Assembly (NCBI RefSeq): GCF_041477585.1 | Contig: NZ_JBGNYA010000001.1 | Coordinates: 1,302,001 to 1,366,000, forward strand | Direction: 5' to 3' | Length of the DNA stretch: 64,000 bases | From: Halobellus sp. MBLA0158 | Lineage (GTDB): Archaea; Halobacteriota; Halobacteria; Halobacteriales; Haloferacaceae | Shown here: piece after piece, positions 16,188-24,827 of the stretch | How the letters are laid out: every line of letters starts with the position of its first letter | Position numbering within the stretch: position 1 is the stretch's first letter | Translations under genes and position numbers: made by a program | Notes under the pieces: generated by a model | What the model saw: only the letters and a program-made list of their open reading frames with translations | The model's database searches: none | Told to the model about the DNA's origin: nothing

Positions 16188-17513
16188 CTACTGCTCGAAG
16201 GGATTCGCCAGTTCGATCGTCTGCGCGCGGTCGGGGCCGACGCCGACGGCGTAGATCGGGGCGCCGACCTCCTCGGAGAGGTACTCCAGATACGTCTGGG
16301 CGTTCTCCGGGATGGCGTCGTAGCCCTCGGCGGCGACGGCCGACCAGTCGACCTCCGGCCACGGCTCGAACTCGCGGAGGTTGGGCTCACAGCGGCCCCA
16401 GCGCTCGGTCGTCGCGGGCATCGTCAGCAGCTCTTCGCCGTCGAGGTCGTAGGAGTGGCCCACCTTCACCTCGTCGAGGCCGGCGAGGACGTCGATGTGG
16501 TTCACCGCGAGGCCGGTGAAGCCGTTCGCGCGGGCGGCGTGGCGGAGCATCGGGACGTCCAGCCAGCCGATGCGCCGCGGCCGGCCGGTGACGGTGCCGA
16601 ACTCGCCGCCCTTCTCGCGTATGTAGTCGGCCAGTTCCTCGTCGTCGCCGGTCAGTTCGGTCGGGAGCGGGCCGGTGCCGACCCGCGAGAGGTACGCCTT
16701 CACGATGCCGACGACCTCGCCGCGGCCGACGACGGTCGGGCCGACGCCCGTTCCGGTAGCGGCGCCGCCGGCGGTCGGGTTCGAGGAGGTGACGTAGGGG
16801 TAGATCCCGTGGTCGATGTCGATCGAGGTGCCCTGTGCGCCCTCGAAGAGGACGTCGTCACCGGCGTCGACGTGGGAGCCGAGGAACTCCCCCGCGTTGA
16901 CGGTCATCGACTCCTCGCGGAGGCGCTCGCCGATCTCCACGTACTCCTCGTAGACGGCGTCGATATCGAACGCCTCGCCGGTGTCGACGCCGAAGACGTC
17001 CTCGGCGAGCGCGCGCTTCTGCGGGATGACGTACTCCAGCCGGTCCCGGAGCACCTCGGGGTCGAGCAGGTCGCCGACGCGGATGCCGCGGCGGCCGGCC
17101 TTGTCCTCGTAGGTCGGGCCGATGCCGCGGCCGGTCGTCCCCGCGTCGAGGTCGGAGTCGGACTTCGCTTCCTCTTCGATCCCGTCGAGGACGCGGTGAT
17201 ACGGCATAATGACGTGCGCGCGGCGAGCCACGCGGACGTCGGGGTCGAGGCCGCGCTCGCGCAGTTCGTCGATCTCCGAGAACAGCGTCTTGGGGTTGAC
17301 GACACAGCCGTTGCCGAGGACGCCCACCTTGTCGCGGATGGCGCCGCTCGGCACCAGCGAGAGCTTGTACTCGTCGCCGTCCTGGACGACGGTGTGGCCG
17401 GCGTTGTCGCCGCCCTGATACCGGGCGACCACGTCGGCGTCGCCTCCCCACAGGTCGACGAGGGCGCCCTTGCCCTCGTCGCCCAACTGGGAGCCGACAA
17501 TCGTGACGGTCAT
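16188..17513 (-). CDS. purA: Adenylosuccinate synthetase
   Basis: This enzyme joins IMP and aspartate using GTP to form adenylosuccinate, the first committed step to AMP. It has 441 residues, close to the usual 430. The N-terminal P-loop-like motif GSQLGDEGKG begins at residue 7. Other family landmarks are the GGDNAGHT loop, GRGIGPTYEDK, the EGAQGTSIDIDHG segment and the C-terminal KVGHSYD region. The gene is monocistronic. It is divergent from the NAD(P)-binding protein gene at 17686. Confidence 0.97.
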   Translation of the reverse strand: MTVTIVGSQLGDEGKGALVDLWGGDADVVARYQGGDNAGHTVVQDGDEYKLSLVPSGAIRDKVGVLGNGCVVNPKTLFSEIDELRERGLDPDVRVARRAHVIMPYHRVLDGIEEEAKSDSDLDAGTTGRGIGPTYEDKAGRRGIRVGDLLDPEVLRDRLEYVIPQKRALAEDVFGVDTGEAFDIDAVYEEYVEIGERLREESMTVNAGEFLGSHVDAGDDVLFEGAQGTSIDIDHGIYPYVTSSNPTAGGAATGTGVGPTVVGRGEVVGIVKAYLSRVGTGPLPTELTGDDEELADYIREKGGEFGTVTGRPRRIGWLDVPMLRHAARANGFTGLAVNHIDVLAGLDEVKVGHSYDLDGEELLTMPATTERWGRCEPNLREFEPWPEVDWSAVAAEGYDAIPENAQTYLEYLSEEVGAPIYAVGVGPDRAQTIELANPFEQ

Positions 17514-17685
17514 ACGTGCCGCTACTTCGCCCCCCGTGAAACGGGTTACGGTCCGCCGCGCGGGGGCCTCGGCTCCGCACGCGCCCTTCAGACGTCGCGT
17601 TCGACCCGTCTCGACGTCCCGGGTGCCGGTCGGCGTTGCCGGAGCCCTCGCCCTTTCGCCGGTCGACGTCGTAGATCGACGACAG

Positions 17686-18324
17686 ATGCACGTACTACTG
17701 CTCGGCGCCAGCGGGCGGATCGGACGGCGGGTCGCGACGGAACTGCTCGACCGGGACCACGCCGTGACGGGCGTCTCCCGGAGCGGAACGGTCCCCGAGA
17801 TCGAGGATCCGGACTTCGTCGCGGTCGCAGGCGACGCGACCGATCCGGACCAGATCGCACGACTCGCGACCGGTCACGACGCCGTCGCTTCCGCGCTTGG
17901 TCCCGGCGACGACGAATCGCCCGAACTGCTCGCGGAGATGATCGAGGCCGTCATCGAGGCGATTCGCCGCGCCTCGGTCGATCGGCTCGTCTGGACGGGC
18001 GGCGCCGGCGGCCTGTACGTCGGTCCCGACACCCGCCTCGTCGAGACCGACGACTTCCCCGAAGAGTGGGTCCCCATCGCCCGCGCGGCCATCGACGCCT
18101 ACGAGATTCTCGCGGCGGCCGAGGACCTCCGGTGGACCTACCTCGCGCCCGCGGCGCTCATCGAACCCGGCGAACGGACCGGGGAGTACCGGACCGCCGA
18201 GGGCGAACTCGTCACCGACGAGGAGGGCGACAGCTACATCTCGATGGAGGACTTCGCGATCGCGCTGGTCGACGAACTCGAAGACCCCCAGGGGATCCAC
18301 ACGTACCTCGGCACCGGCTACTGA
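17686..18324 (+). CDS. Atypical SDR / NAD(P)-binding protein (NmrA-like)
   Basis: The protein has 212 residues with a Rossmann fold. The nucleotide-binding motif GASGRIGRRV is at residues 7-16. The protein lacks the YxxxK catalytic pair of classical short-chain dehydrogenases. It matches the NAD(P)H-binding group related to NmrA and biliverdin reductase B, including the DDFPEEWVPIARAAIDAYEIL and WTYLAPAALIEPG segments. Substrate unknown. The ATG at 17686 precedes the first beta strand directly, which is typical. A GATACTG sequence directly follows the stop. Confidence 0.85.
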   Translation: MHVLLLGASGRIGRRVATELLDRDHAVTGVSRSGTVPEIEDPDFVAVAGDATDPDQIARLATGHDAVASALGPGDDESPELLAEMIEAVIEAIRRASVDRLVWTGGAGGLYVGPDTRLVETDDFPEEWVPIARAAIDAYEILAAAEDLRWTYLAPAALIEPGERTGEYRTAEGELVTDEEGDSYISMEDFAIALVDELEDPQGIHTYLGTGY

Positions 18325-18579
18325 TACTGTCGGAGGGAACTACCCGAATCCGGTGTGCCACTGACGCGAAGTCCGGACGACATCCGGGACCGCTCGGTCG
18401 GATCTCGGCCGTACTTCGGACGGCGAACGCTCGCTGCGACTGCTGCCGAGCCACGGGCGTCGAAGGTCCCGAAACCGTCGGATTCCCCCGTCACACGAGC
18501 ATTAACCGAAGATTAATTACCCGCGCTAGCGTACGTCAGGCCGGACGCTGTTTCCTGGTTCGTCGGACGGAGGGCAAGG

Positions 18580-18586
18580 TTTAAAT
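18580..18586 (+). promoter_or_regulatory. TATA-like box of the winged-helix regulator gene
   Basis: TTTAAAT lies 27-33 bases before the ATG at 18613. Upstream, an A/T-rich tract at about 18,500-18,522 with repeated ATTAA elements may be an operator. Confidence 0.6.
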
Positions 18587-18612
18587 CCCGACCAGACAAG
18601 TTAACAGATGAC

Positions 18613-18918
18613 ATGATAGACCGACTGGAAAAGGAAGTGGATATGCTAGAACGCCACTTGCAGGTCCTGAGAATGGTCATCGAGAGCGAACCCATCGGCA
18701 TCGTGAAGATGTCGAACGAGACCGGCTACCCCCACCACAAGGTGCGCTATTCGCTGCGCGTCCTCGAAGAGGAGAACCTCATCGAGCCGTCGAGCCAGGG
18801 TGCCATCACGACTGAGCAGACCGCGGACTTCGTGGACGAACTCGACGAGAAACTGGACCACATCGTCGAGAAGCTCGACGAGATGAAGATCGAAGAGACC
18901 GTCGAAGTCGAGAACTGA
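18613..18918 (+). CDS. Winged-helix transcription regulator with coiled-coil ends
   Basis: The protein has 101 residues. An N-terminal helix (1-22, MIDRLEKEVDMLERHLQ) and a C-terminal helix (about 70-95) are heptad-like and probably dimerise. Between them lies a winged helix, where GIVKMSNETGYPHHKVRYSL is the recognition unit. It resembles a widespread archaeal family of small predicted regulators. The target genes are unknown. The start at 18613 agrees with a TATA-like box about 30 bases upstream; an ATG at 18608 hits a stop within three codons. It converges with the large coiled-coil protein gene. Confidence 0.85.
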   Translation: MIDRLEKEVDMLERHLQVLRMVIESEPIGIVKMSNETGYPHHKVRYSLRVLEEENLIEPSSQGAITTEQTADFVDELDEKLDHIVEKLDEMKIEETVEVEN

Positions 18919-18953
18919 ACGCTTCGGCCGGAATCTCGGAGACGTCTCGTCTC

Positions 18954-18958
18954 TTTTT
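18954..18958 (+). terminator. T-tract between convergent genes
   Basis: Five T lie between the regulator stop at 18918 and the end of the opposite gene at 18959. It can serve as terminator for the plus-strand regulator. Confidence 0.4.
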
Positions 18959-21388
18959 CTACAGATCCGGAACGTTCAGGTGGAACTCCCCGTTCCGCGC
19001 TTCCACCAGACAGAGGTGATAGCCGCGTTTTCGCGAGAGCTTGACGTACGAGAGCTTGTTCGACCGCGAGAGCAGTCCCCCGCCGGTCGCTTCGGCGACC
19101 GTCTCCAGCGCGCCGGGCTCGTAGAAGGACTCGGTGACGTAGAACCCCGCTGCCAGCGACTCGTCGCTCTCGGCGAGGGTTCCCGTGTTCTCCACGAGCG
19201 AGCCCACCATCGCCTCGGTCGTCGCGTTCCGCGAGGCGTTGATGTCGGCCACGAACAGCGGATCGCCCATCTTGTCCCGGAAGATGACGTCGAAGGCGCG
19301 CTCTTCGGCGCCGTCCTCGCCCGCGATGTCGACGGTCCCGGAGAGTTCGATCCGGTCGATGTCCGGAATCGCGTCGAAGACGCCCCCGAGCTTCGATCGG
19401 TTCCCGGTCTCGCCGATCTCATAGAGGAGGTCGGAGACGACCCACTCGGCGAACGAGTACTCCGTGCTGTCGTGGAGGAACTCCTCGTAGGGACGGTCCG
19501 CGACGATCAGGTCGTCCGTCTCGAAGGTGGTGTGGTGTTCGAGGCGGAGGTTCGCGCTCACGTCCTCGCGGGAGGCCTTGCCGTCGTGCGCGTGTTCGAG
19601 CGTCGCCTCGCCCTTCCTGTCGTACCGGACGAAGAGGTTCGTGCCCGCGAGCGCCCGGTCGGGGGCCATCGTCTCCGTCTCGGCGGCGTCCGCACCCCCG
19701 CCCCCGCTCGCGTTCGCCTCCTGGGATTCGAGCTCGGCTTCGAGGCGCTCGACCTCCGACTCCAGCCGCTCGCGCTCGGCTTCGAGTTCGTCGATCCGCT
19801 CGCGCTGCTTCTCGCGGGCCGCCTCCAGCTCCTCGACGCGCTCGCGGTACTCGTCGCGCTCCTCGGCGAGGTCGTCGCGCTCGGACTCCAGCGATTCGAG
19901 CCGCTCGCGCGCCCGGGAGAGCCGCTTCCGGAGGCGGTCCGGGTCCTGGCCGTCGATCTCGTTCCGGTCCTGGCCGCGCCGGCGTTCGCGTCTGGCCGCC
20001 GCTCGGTCGCGAGCCTCGCGGGCGCGTCGTTGTCGCGTCGAGGTCCGTTCTGGCGTCTGTGATTGCGATTTGGACTGGGCGTCGCCCTCTCGGACGCTCG
20101 CCTCGCCGTTCGATCGCCCGGGATCGAGGGAGGGAATCGTGCGCGCCTCGCGCCAGCGCTCCTCGTCGGAGAAGACGCCGTCGCGCTCTGAATCACTCGC
20201 CGGTGACGGATCGGCCGCCTGTGCCTCCGCTCCGGCGGCGGTCTCGGCCGTTCCGCCGCCCGGTCGGTCGGAGCCGTCGACGGATCGGGGGTCGGATTCT
20301 GTTGGCGCCGCCCGCTGGTCGTCCACGGCTGTCGCCTCGGCGGCGTTCGTTTCGGTAGTCGTGTCCGTCGGCGTCGACGACGGCTCGCGAGCGTCGGCCG
20401 CGACGTCCGCTTCGGCGTCCGAATTGGCGTCCGCATCGGCGACGTCGGCCGTCGCGTCGGCCTCTGCGGCCGTCGTGGGAGTGTCGGAATCAGCCGGCTC
20501 GGCGCTCGCGGCGGCGTCTGCGGGATCGTTGACGGCCGCTGTGTCGGTCCCGCGGTTCGCGGCCGCCGGCGCGTTCGGTGGTTCGTCCGCGTCGTCGCCG
20601 ACCGATTCGGCCGTCCCGCTACCGTCCTCGCCTGCGACCGCTCCGTCGTCCGGTTTCGGGTCGGCGTCGGTGGCGTCGACAGCCGATCCGTCGTCTTCGC
20701 GGGCCTCGTCGCCGTCGTCGATCGCCGCGTCGCGATCGGCCATCGGCTCCGTCTCGGCGGCGTCTTCGTCGGCGTCTCCGTCCGCGGCGTCTTCGTCGCT
20801 CGTGTCCGATTCAGCCGTCTCGTCGCCGGCCGCATCGCCGCCGTCCGGGAGTTCGGGGATGTCGACCAGCTCGATGTCGACGTCTTTGACCTCGTAGATC
20901 CCGACCTCGTCTGCGGCCTTCTCGAAGGCCTCATCGCCCGTGACGAGCCGCTGGGAGCTGCCGACGAAGGCGGCGCTCATCGACTTCCCGCCGTGGTAGA
21001 CGACGTAGTAGTCCCCCGAGAGCACGTTCTCGGAGAGCTCGATGTAGCCGGTGAAGCCGCCGCTTTCGAGCGTCTTGTCGGCGTCCGAAAGCGGCGTCTC
21101 GTTCGTGTAGTACTTCGCGCGCGTCTCGCCGCCGCGTTCCTGCATCGCGAAGAGGAGCGGCAGGCTCGGGTCGGCCGCGCGGTACGCGGTGAGTGATGCG
21201 TCCTCGAAGTCCCCGATTTCCCCCTTGAAAACCCCGACGACGCGGCCGTTCAGGAAGAACGCCCACGTCGTCCCGGCGGAGACGGCTCCGCTGAACTCCG
21301 AATCCGAAAGCTGGTGGAGCCCCTCGTATCCGTCCGGCGCGGCGACCGTCTCCCACTCGGTCACCACGTCGATAGTGCGACTGTTCAT
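18959..21388 (-). CDS. Large acidic coiled-coil protein (DUF7527-like)
   Basis: The protein has 809 residues with a clear modular layout. Residues 1-180 form a globular domain with the segment GFTGYIELSENVLSGDYYVVYHGG, reminiscent of small sensor domains such as DUF2226. About 180-430 is an acidic, Ala/Asp/Thr-rich disordered region. About 430-475 is basic and Arg-rich. About 480-570 is a strongly predicted coiled coil (Glu, Arg, Leu heptads). Residues 590-809 are a second globular domain with FDVIFRDKMGDPLFVADINAS, which resembles the core of PD-(D/E)XK folds but lacks the Lys. The name DUF7527 is from memory. The ATG at 21388 was preferred over one five codons upstream because the conserved-looking start begins there. 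It is divergent from the K+ channel gene. Confidence 0.8.
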   Translation of the reverse strand: MNSRTIDVVTEWETVAAPDGYEGLHQLSDSEFSGAVSAGTTWAFFLNGRVVGVFKGEIGDFEDASLTAYRAADPSLPLLFAMQERGGETRAKYYTNETPLSDADKTLESGGFTGYIELSENVLSGDYYVVYHGGKSMSAAFVGSSQRLVTGDEAFEKAADEVGIYEVKDVDIELVDIPELPDGGDAAGDETAESDTSDEDAADGDADEDAAETEPMADRDAAIDDGDEAREDDGSAVDATDADPKPDDGAVAGEDGSGTAESVGDDADEPPNAPAAANRGTDTAAVNDPADAAASAEPADSDTPTTAAEADATADVADADANSDAEADVAADAREPSSTPTDTTTETNAAEATAVDDQRAAPTESDPRSVDGSDRPGGGTAETAAGAEAQAADPSPASDSERDGVFSDEERWREARTIPSLDPGRSNGEASVREGDAQSKSQSQTPERTSTRQRRAREARDRAAARRERRRGQDRNEIDGQDPDRLRKRLSRARERLESLESERDDLAEERDEYRERVEELEAAREKQRERIDELEAERERLESEVERLEAELESQEANASGGGGADAAETETMAPDRALAGTNLFVRYDRKGEATLEHAHDGKASREDVSANLRLEHHTTFETDDLIVADRPYEEFLHDSTEYSFAEWVVSDLLYEIGETGNRSKLGGVFDAIPDIDRIELSGTVDIAGEDGAEERAFDVIFRDKMGDPLFVADINASRNATTEAMVGSLVENTGTLAESDESLAAGFYVTESFYEPGALETVAEATGGGLLSRSNKLSYVKLSRKRGYHLCLVEARNGEFHLNVPDL

Positions 21389-21482
21389 CCGTGTGTGTAT
21401 CACGGAATCCGGATCAAATACTTTCCGGAGCGTCAGACGCCGGCTCCGGCGAACTTTTCCCGCCGCGCACCGAGCGACCGGT

Positions 21483-23132
21483 ATGGCAGACGGCTCGGCC
21501 TGGTCTTCGACCGAGGCCCGGCGGCGGCTCGGGATCTATCTCGCGGTCGCGCTCGGCGCGGTCGGTTTCTACACTATCCTCTACCGCTGGACCCTCGCGA
21601 CCTTCGAGGGGATCTCCGTCGGGTGGATCGAGGCGATGCACGTCGTCGTCGAGACGTTCACGACCACCGGCTACGGCGAGGACGCCGGGCTCTGGAACGC
21701 GCCGCCGACGTTCCTGCTCTCGATGGCGATGCAGTTCACCGGCGTCGCGCTCATCTTCACGACGCTGCCGCTCTTCGTCGTGCCCCTGGTCGAGCGCGCG
21801 CTCGAACGCGACCCGCCCACGGAGTCGTCGCTCACCGACCACGTGATCGTCACGCCGCTGACCGCCCACGGCGAGATCCTCATCAACGAACTCCGCTCGA
21901 AGGACATCCCGCACCTGGTGATCGAACCCGACCGCGAGCGGGCCAGGGAGCTCCGCAACGACTACGAGATCGTCCACGGCGACCCCGAGTCGGTCGCGGA
22001 CCTGCGCGCCGCCAACGCCGACGAGGCTGTCGCGCTCGTCGCCGACAGCGACGACCGGACGAACGCCAGCGTGATCCTGACCGCAGAGCAGTTAGACGCC
22101 GACGTCCGGCTCGTGAGCCTCGTCGAAGAGCCCGAAGTGGCGGACTACCACCGCTACGCCGGCGCCGACGACGTCGTCTCGCCGCGGCAGCTCCTCGGCG
22201 AGAGCCTCGCGCGGAAGGCCGCCTCGCCGATCAACCCCGAGAGCGAGGAGGCCGTGCTGATCGGCGACGACTTCGAGGTCGCGGAGGTGCTGATCCACCC
22301 CGACAGCGAACTCGAAGGCCGGACGATCGCCGACGGCGAGATCGGCCGGCGGACCGGCGCGGACATCATCGGCATCTGGTCGCGCGGGGAGTTCGTCACG
22401 CCGCCGTCGCCCGCGACCGTGCTCGACGAGCGCACGACGCTTCTCGTCACCGGCCACGAGGATCAGGTGGCGCGGCTCCGCGAACTCGCCCGCTCGGAGG
22501 CGCGCCGGCACCGCCGCGGCCGGGTCGTCGTCGCGGGCTACGGCGAGGTCGGATCGACCGCCGCCGACGCGCTCGCCGACGCCGGCGTCCCCCACGTCGT
22601 CCTCGACTCGGAGGAGAAGCCGGGCGTCGACATCGTCGGCGACGTCACCGATTACGAGGCCTTAGAGCGCGCGGGCGTCGCGGACGCCGAGAGCGTCCTG
22701 ATCGCGCTCGACGACGACACCACCGCCATCTTCGCGACGCTCGTCGTCGAGCGCCTCGCGCCGGGCGCGGAGATCATCGTCCGGGCGAACGACGCCGCGA
22801 GCGTCAAGAAGATCTACCGCGCGGGCGCCGAGTACGTCCTGGCGCTCTCGACGGTCAGCGGGCGGATGCTGGCGTCGAACCTCACCGACGAGGAGGTGAT
22901 CGCACCGCAGTCCCAGATCGAGATCGTCCGCGTCGACGCGCCGCGGCTTGTCGGGACGTCGCTCGCGGAGGCGGACGTGCGGGCGCGGACCGGCTCGACC
23001 GTCCTCGCCGTCGAGCGCGACGACGAACTCCGCACGGACGTCGGCCCCGACTTCCGGATCCGATCGGGGGACACGCTCGTCGTCGCCGGCACCGACGAGG
23101 CCGTCAACGCGTTCAACGAGCGGTACGGTTAG
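21483..23132 (+). CDS. Two-helix potassium channel with duplicated RCK (TrkA) domains
   Basis: This 549-residue channel has two membrane helices (about 16-36 and 72-95) flanking a pore helix. The selectivity filter TTGYGE is at 61-66. Two regulator-of-K-conductance units follow in the cytoplasm, each a TrkA-N Rossmann domain and a TrkA-C domain: about 110-330 and 345-549. The second contains VVVAGYGEVGSTAADAL, a typical nucleotide-binding loop, while the first has a degenerate one (VIVTPLTAHGEIL). Cation or nucleotide ligands would gate the pore. Such channels suit salt-in osmoadaptation, where cytoplasmic K+ is molar. Confidence 0.93.
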   Translation: MADGSAWSSTEARRRLGIYLAVALGAVGFYTILYRWTLATFEGISVGWIEAMHVVVETFTTTGYGEDAGLWNAPPTFLLSMAMQFTGVALIFTTLPLFVVPLVERALERDPPTESSLTDHVIVTPLTAHGEILINELRSKDIPHLVIEPDRERARELRNDYEIVHGDPESVADLRAANADEAVALVADSDDRTNASVILTAEQLDADVRLVSLVEEPEVADYHRYAGADDVVSPRQLLGESLARKAASPINPESEEAVLIGDDFEVAEVLIHPDSELEGRTIADGEIGRRTGADIIGIWSRGEFVTPPSPATVLDERTTLLVTGHEDQVARLRELARSEARRHRRGRVVVAGYGEVGSTAADALADAGVPHVVLDSEEKPGVDIVGDVTDYEALERAGVADAESVLIALDDDTTAIFATLVVERLAPGAEIIVRANDAASVKKIYRAGAEYVLALSTVSGRMLASNLTDEEVIAPQSQIEIVRVDAPRLVGTSLAEADVRARTGSTVLAVERDDELRTDVGPDFRIRSGDTLVVAGTDEAVNAFNERYG

Positions 23133-23160
23133 GCCGACTCGACGGCCGACCGCGTTCATC

Positions 23161-23236
23161 GTGATTACTCTCCCTGTTTCCCGCCGAACGCCACCCACGG
23201 TGACGGCGCTCGGCGGGAAGAGACGAGAGTAATCAC
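23161..23236. repeat. 76-bp interrupted palindrome between convergent genes
   Basis: Perfect 12-bp outer arms (23161-23172 and 23225-23236) enclose a five-base mismatch, then a further 15-bp stem with one mismatch (CCGCCGAACGCC-type sequence). It ends two bases before the stop of the amidohydrolase gene and begins 28 bases after the channel stop. It may be a bidirectional terminator or a mobile relic. Confidence 0.85.
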
Positions 23237-23238
23237 TA

Positions 23239-24510
23239 TTAGTCCCCGTGCCCGCCCAGTTCGAGGATCGCCCGCGAGACAACGTCGATGCCGACGCCGA
23301 TGCTCGCCTCGTCGACGTCGAACGTCGGCGTGTGGTGGCCGCCGGGGTGGTCGGTGCCGATCCCGACGTAGGCCGCCTCGCCGCCGTGTTCCTGGACCGC
23401 GCGCATCAGGTACGTCGCGTCCTCGCTGCCGCCGAGGTGGTCGGCATCGAGCACCGAGACGACGCCCTCGGTCTCGCTCGCCGCCCGGCTCACGACGTCC
23501 CGGAGTTCCGGGTCGCTCACGGCGGAGGGCGCGCGGCCGGCCTGCGTACGTTCGACCTCGCAGCCGTGCATCTCGGCGGCCGATTCGAGGACGCGCTCGG
23601 CGCGCTCGTCCATATACTCCATCAGGTCGGTGGTCTCGCCGCGGACCTCGCACTCGATGCGGACCCGCTCGGCGACGATGTTCGTCGCCGTCCCGCCCTC
23701 GACGACGCCGACGTTCACGCGAGTCGCGCCGTCGCCGTGCCGCGGGATCCCGTAGAGGTTCTCGATCGCCGTCGCGGCCGCCTGCATCGCGTTTCTGCCC
23801 TCCTCGGGGCGCGCGCCGGCGTGGGCCGACGCGCCGCGGAACTCGGCCTCGAACTGCGAGACCGCGAGGAAGCCGTCGATGCCCGCGACGACCTCGCCGG
23901 AGGGGTGATCGAGGCCGACGTGGACCGCGAACAGGTAGTCCACGTCGTCGAGGCGGCCCGAGTTCGCCATCGGCTCGCCGCCGACGATCCGCTCTTCGCC
24001 GGGCTGGAAGAACACCTTCAGCGTCCCCGCGAAGTCGCTTTCGAGGATCCGATCGAGGACGCCGAGCCCGATCGCCGTGTGGGCGTCGTGGCCGCAGGCG
24101 TGCATATACCCCTCGCGCTCAGAGCGGAAGCCGCCGGCCGCGGGCGCGTGGTCGTCCGATTCGGACTCGGTGATGGGGAGGGCGTCGATGTCGACCCGGA
24201 GGGCGACCGTCGGCCCGTCGCCGCGTTCGGCGACCGCGAGCGCGCCCGTGTAGCCGCCCTTCAGCCGATCGAGGATGTCCTCGCGGGCGCCGGCCTCGCG
24301 GGCGCGGTCCAGCCAGGCGTCGAGTTCGTCGTCGTCGGGAACGCCCGCTCTGGAGCCCTCGTCGAGGACCTCCCTGCCGACATACAGGGAGTCGAGGTCG
24401 CGGGTCTCCAGTTCGTCGACGATGCGCGCGGTCGTGTAGAACTCCCGCCAGGCGGGCTCGGGGTGTCGGTGCAGGTCCCGACGGAGTTCGACGAGGTCGT
24501 CGGTGGTCAC
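23239..24510 (-). CDS. M20 family amidohydrolase / metallopeptidase
   Basis: This 423-residue zinc-dependent amidohydrolase is of the M20 aminoacylase type, acting on N-acyl or amide bonds. Family landmarks are RRDLHRHPEPAWREF at 10-24, DIDALPI, MHACGHDAHTA (metal ligands) and FQPGEER. The C-terminal half includes an intact dimerisation-domain region with GGTATNIV. A loop at about 48-80 is longer than in typical IAA-amino acid hydrolases and closer to p-aminobenzoyl-glutamate hydrolase subunits. The start codon is GTG. Substrate uncertain. Confidence 0.92.
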   Translation of the reverse strand: MTTDDLVELRRDLHRHPEPAWREFYTTARIVDELETRDLDSLYVGREVLDEGSRAGVPDDDELDAWLDRAREAGAREDILDRLKGGYTGALAVAERGDGPTVALRVDIDALPITESESDDHAPAAGGFRSEREGYMHACGHDAHTAIGLGVLDRILESDFAGTLKVFFQPGEERIVGGEPMANSGRLDDVDYLFAVHVGLDHPSGEVVAGIDGFLAVSQFEAEFRGASAHAGARPEEGRNAMQAAATAIENLYGIPRHGDGATRVNVGVVEGGTATNIVAERVRIECEVRGETTDLMEYMDERAERVLESAAEMHGCEVERTQAGRAPSAVSDPELRDVVSRAASETEGVVSVLDADHLGGSEDATYLMRAVQEHGGEAAYVGIGTDHPGGHHTPTFDVDEASIGVGIDVVSRAILELGGHGD

Positions 24511-24827
24511 ACCCCCGATACTCCCCGGAGGGGCAAGTACCCGACGGGTCCGGCGGTCACGCGTCGCTCGGATCCGACCTCGGACGCGCCGGTAGCACCC
24601 GGCGAACCGGACCTATTCGGTGTGAATACATATCAATAGAATGTTCGTTCGGGGCCCAAGTGGGCACCATCCCTTTCTCCGGCCCGGTCGGTCGCGAAGA
24701 ATTCCACGACGGCAGGTGAAACTGGGATGTCCAAGCTAAAAATGTCGATCTTCCGAACGTAATAATATTTTGGTGGATGAATACTGACTTATTTGTAGGT
24801 CTCCGGTGTAGTGCGGCCCGTGGTAGT
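24511..24827. promoter_or_regulatory. A/T-rich divergent intergenic region
   Basis: This 317-base gap separates the divergent amidohydrolase and NhaC genes. The half nearest nhaC (24,620-24,800) is far richer in A/T than its surroundings, with tracts AATAATATTTT at about 24,760-24,771 and CTTATTT at 24,788-24,794. The latter lies about 34 bases before the NhaC start and is the likely promoter. No gene or RNA structure is recognised here. Confidence 0.5.
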
